Source: Gordionus sp. m RMFG-2023
Taxonomy: Eukaryota; Nematomorpha; Gordioida; Chordodea; Parachordodidae
Assembly: GCF_954871325.1 (NCBI RefSeq)
Contig: NC_088776.1
Location: forward strand, 63,264,954 to 63,328,953
DNA: 64,000 nucleotides
Reading direction: 5' to 3'
The translations under genes and the position numbers were made by a program. Shown one piece after another: positions 62,001 to 64,000 of the stretch. The notes beneath the pieces were generated by a model. It saw only the letters and a program-made list of their open reading frames with translations. It had not been told where the DNA came from and ran no database searches. Within the stretch, counting starts at the first letter, position 1. Each line of letters begins with the position of its first letter.

Positions 62001-64000
62001 AATTCCTATTATTTAAAAACCCGTTATCACCCTCGGCAAATGGCAGGTCCTATAGCCCAACTAGATTCAATTATTTTTCTCTTATATATACAGAATAAAG
62101 TAGAGGCTTAGATAATGTTTATTGATTGAGCATTGTTCTTGATCTTACTCTAAACTTCACTGTTAAATTTATGGCACTATATCAACGAGTCGTTTAATTT
62201 GTGAAACAGAATGAGAGAACGAAAATCAAACGGTTGATTTAATTATATTTTCCTTGAAATATTTTTTAGACTATTTTTAATACCAATATCTAATTTTCCC
62301 CATTTCAATTAAGAAAAAATAAACAATGAATAAATTTTATCGATAAATTAATTTATTATACTTAAATAAAGCTTTTAATTGTATTCTATATACCAAATAA
62401 CGTTTTATATATATTTTTAAACTACAAAATATCAAAGTTTCTAGGTAATTGAAAATAATAATATAATTTAAGAGAATGTATTTTTCAAAACCTTCTAATT
62501 AAATTACATTGTGGATTAAATCAAATTTTATAAAGTGGAAATCTAATTTTAAAAATAATTAATAATGATTTTCTGCATATATGTGTCTTATTTCGGCATA
62601 ATATTTTCTTATTTATTTTTTATGATAAATTCATATAAAAATAAATATAAATTACTATTAGTTCAAAGGTTCATAGTAAAATTGTCTGAAATTAGCAATG
62701 ATATACCCTTATAAATTTAAAATACTTTTCCTATCAAATTTAAATTTTGAAATATAAAAATCTGCCTCGGTACATTAATAAAAAGTGAGAGTCCCCAAGG
62801 ATTACCTATCCTCATTTAGTTTTGTTTAGCCTTCGACTAGTATATTTTATTTAGACAAAGCCCTTTTAATTAATAATACTTTTTAAATTAATTTAGTCCA
62901 TAGTGCTTGTTGTATCTGTTGATATATAATTGACATTTATAAACATTTTATCAATAGATTTGGCATAAAAAGGGAATGACGTTTTTTGTATTCTTTGTTT
63001 AAAATCATGTGTTGTTATGAGATTAAATAAAAGTGAAATTAATGTTTGGAACGTATTTAGAATATATATGTTTTTATATATATTTAATTTGTACTATTAT
63101 AGTTTAGGGTTTAGGAAAGTGCATTTATTAATATTTCCTTTTTCCTGATTTATAAAAAAATTTTGGATAATCATTCACAAATTAGACTTACATAATTTAA
63201 TTTTAATTTAAAATAATATAAAGCTGTTATTGGGGCTGTATAGTCAAAAATGTTAAGATTTCTTACTAAATATAAAAATATATTATAACACCAAATAAAA
63301 AAATATATATAAATGTTTATAGCTTATGAAAAATAGTCCACTTACCAGAAAAGCTTAAGAGAGAATATACAGAAAAAGTTATAAGATTTCTGATCATATC
63401 AAGAAAAAATTATTCGAAGAACTATAAAAAATTTCAAAATAATTTAATAAAAATGATTTTTAATTAAGAAAAGGATTTTAAATGGCGTTTAAATTTTTAT
63501 ATTAAATAATTATATTATTAGGAATAATTTTTTATTTTTGTTTATTTATTATATTAAATTTTTTTTAAACTTTTCCTAGAAATTGGCTAATAATTTTGAT
63601 AAAAAATATATTATAATAATGAGAAAAAATAGTTGCAAAAAAACTTAGCCCAAAAAAAAACCTAAGTAAACAATTGAAAAATAAGTGAAAATAAATTAAG
63701 ATTTAAAACAAATCGGTATATATTTAATAAATAGAATAAAACTTAATAAAGGTCAAGAATTATAGTTATATTTTAATTGTCAATAAGATTTTAAGTACGC
63801 GAGATATTTGGAGTGATACCTTTCTGAGTAATTCCCTTTTTATATTTTAAAAGAAAATTTGTACTTTTTATATTTATTTTGACTTATAATTTTTAATTAA
63901 TCTTTTTATTATTTTGTTTTAAATTTCTTACTTATATTTTTAATATTATTATTTACCGATGGAATATATGTTTTATAAATAAAAAGATCTTTAAATTATT
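62001..64000. other. Gene-free AT-rich end of the window
   Basis: No exon, terminal repeat or match to other parts of the window was recognised. A short GC-richer patch at 62020-62070 and another at 62760-62850 have no open frame of note. Confidence 0.4.

Overview
The window is strongly AT-rich eukaryotic DNA, by eye about three quarters A+T, with GT-AG introns, many dispersed repeats and few genes. A degraded mitochondrial nd4 copy reads well only with TGA as Trp, ATA as Met and AGA/AGG as Ser. This points to an invertebrate animal. I cannot name the species.

Three host loci can be supported. (1) Positions 2926-9416 (+) hold exons of a neprilysin-like (peptidase family M13) gene. (2) Positions 50317-58687 (-) hold its paralogue, with the same exon order, splice phases and often the same exon lengths. 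The zinc-binding half of M13 was not found in either copy. (3) Positions 19717-27439 (-) hold a six-exon tartrate-resistant (purple) acid phosphatase gene, ACP5-like. It joins to a 477-residue frame that keeps every metal-ligand motif, so it is the best candidate for a working gene here.

The large-scale layout is built from duplications. The two M13 loci sit in the arms of an old inverted duplication (about 1110-10130 and 49831-60830). A partial third copy lies at about 43280-45480 in the same orientation as the right arm. A younger direct repeat pairs 39423-40526 with 45671-46790. The block at 29170-33640 resembles 61130-62000, apart from an LTR element inserted in the former.

Mobile DNA fills most of the rest. 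Three copies of one LINE family lie at 178-870, 15640-18990 and 21140-21679. There is a hAT fragment with a perfect 8-bp target duplication (32104-32962), a degraded hAT with transposase remnants (46792-48667), and a larger inverted-repeat element (40528-42925). Two Ty3-type LTR fossils lie at 29783-33240 and 34919-38155. A family of roughly 160-190 bp MITEs is spread through the window, and two of its copies show 10-bp target duplications. Several introns of the phosphatase gene carry these insertions. The nd4 copy (53098-54380) lies in an intron of the right-hand M13 gene.

No CRISPR array, tRNA gene, rRNA gene or operon was seen. The remaining stretches are AT-rich sequence with no coding signal I could support.
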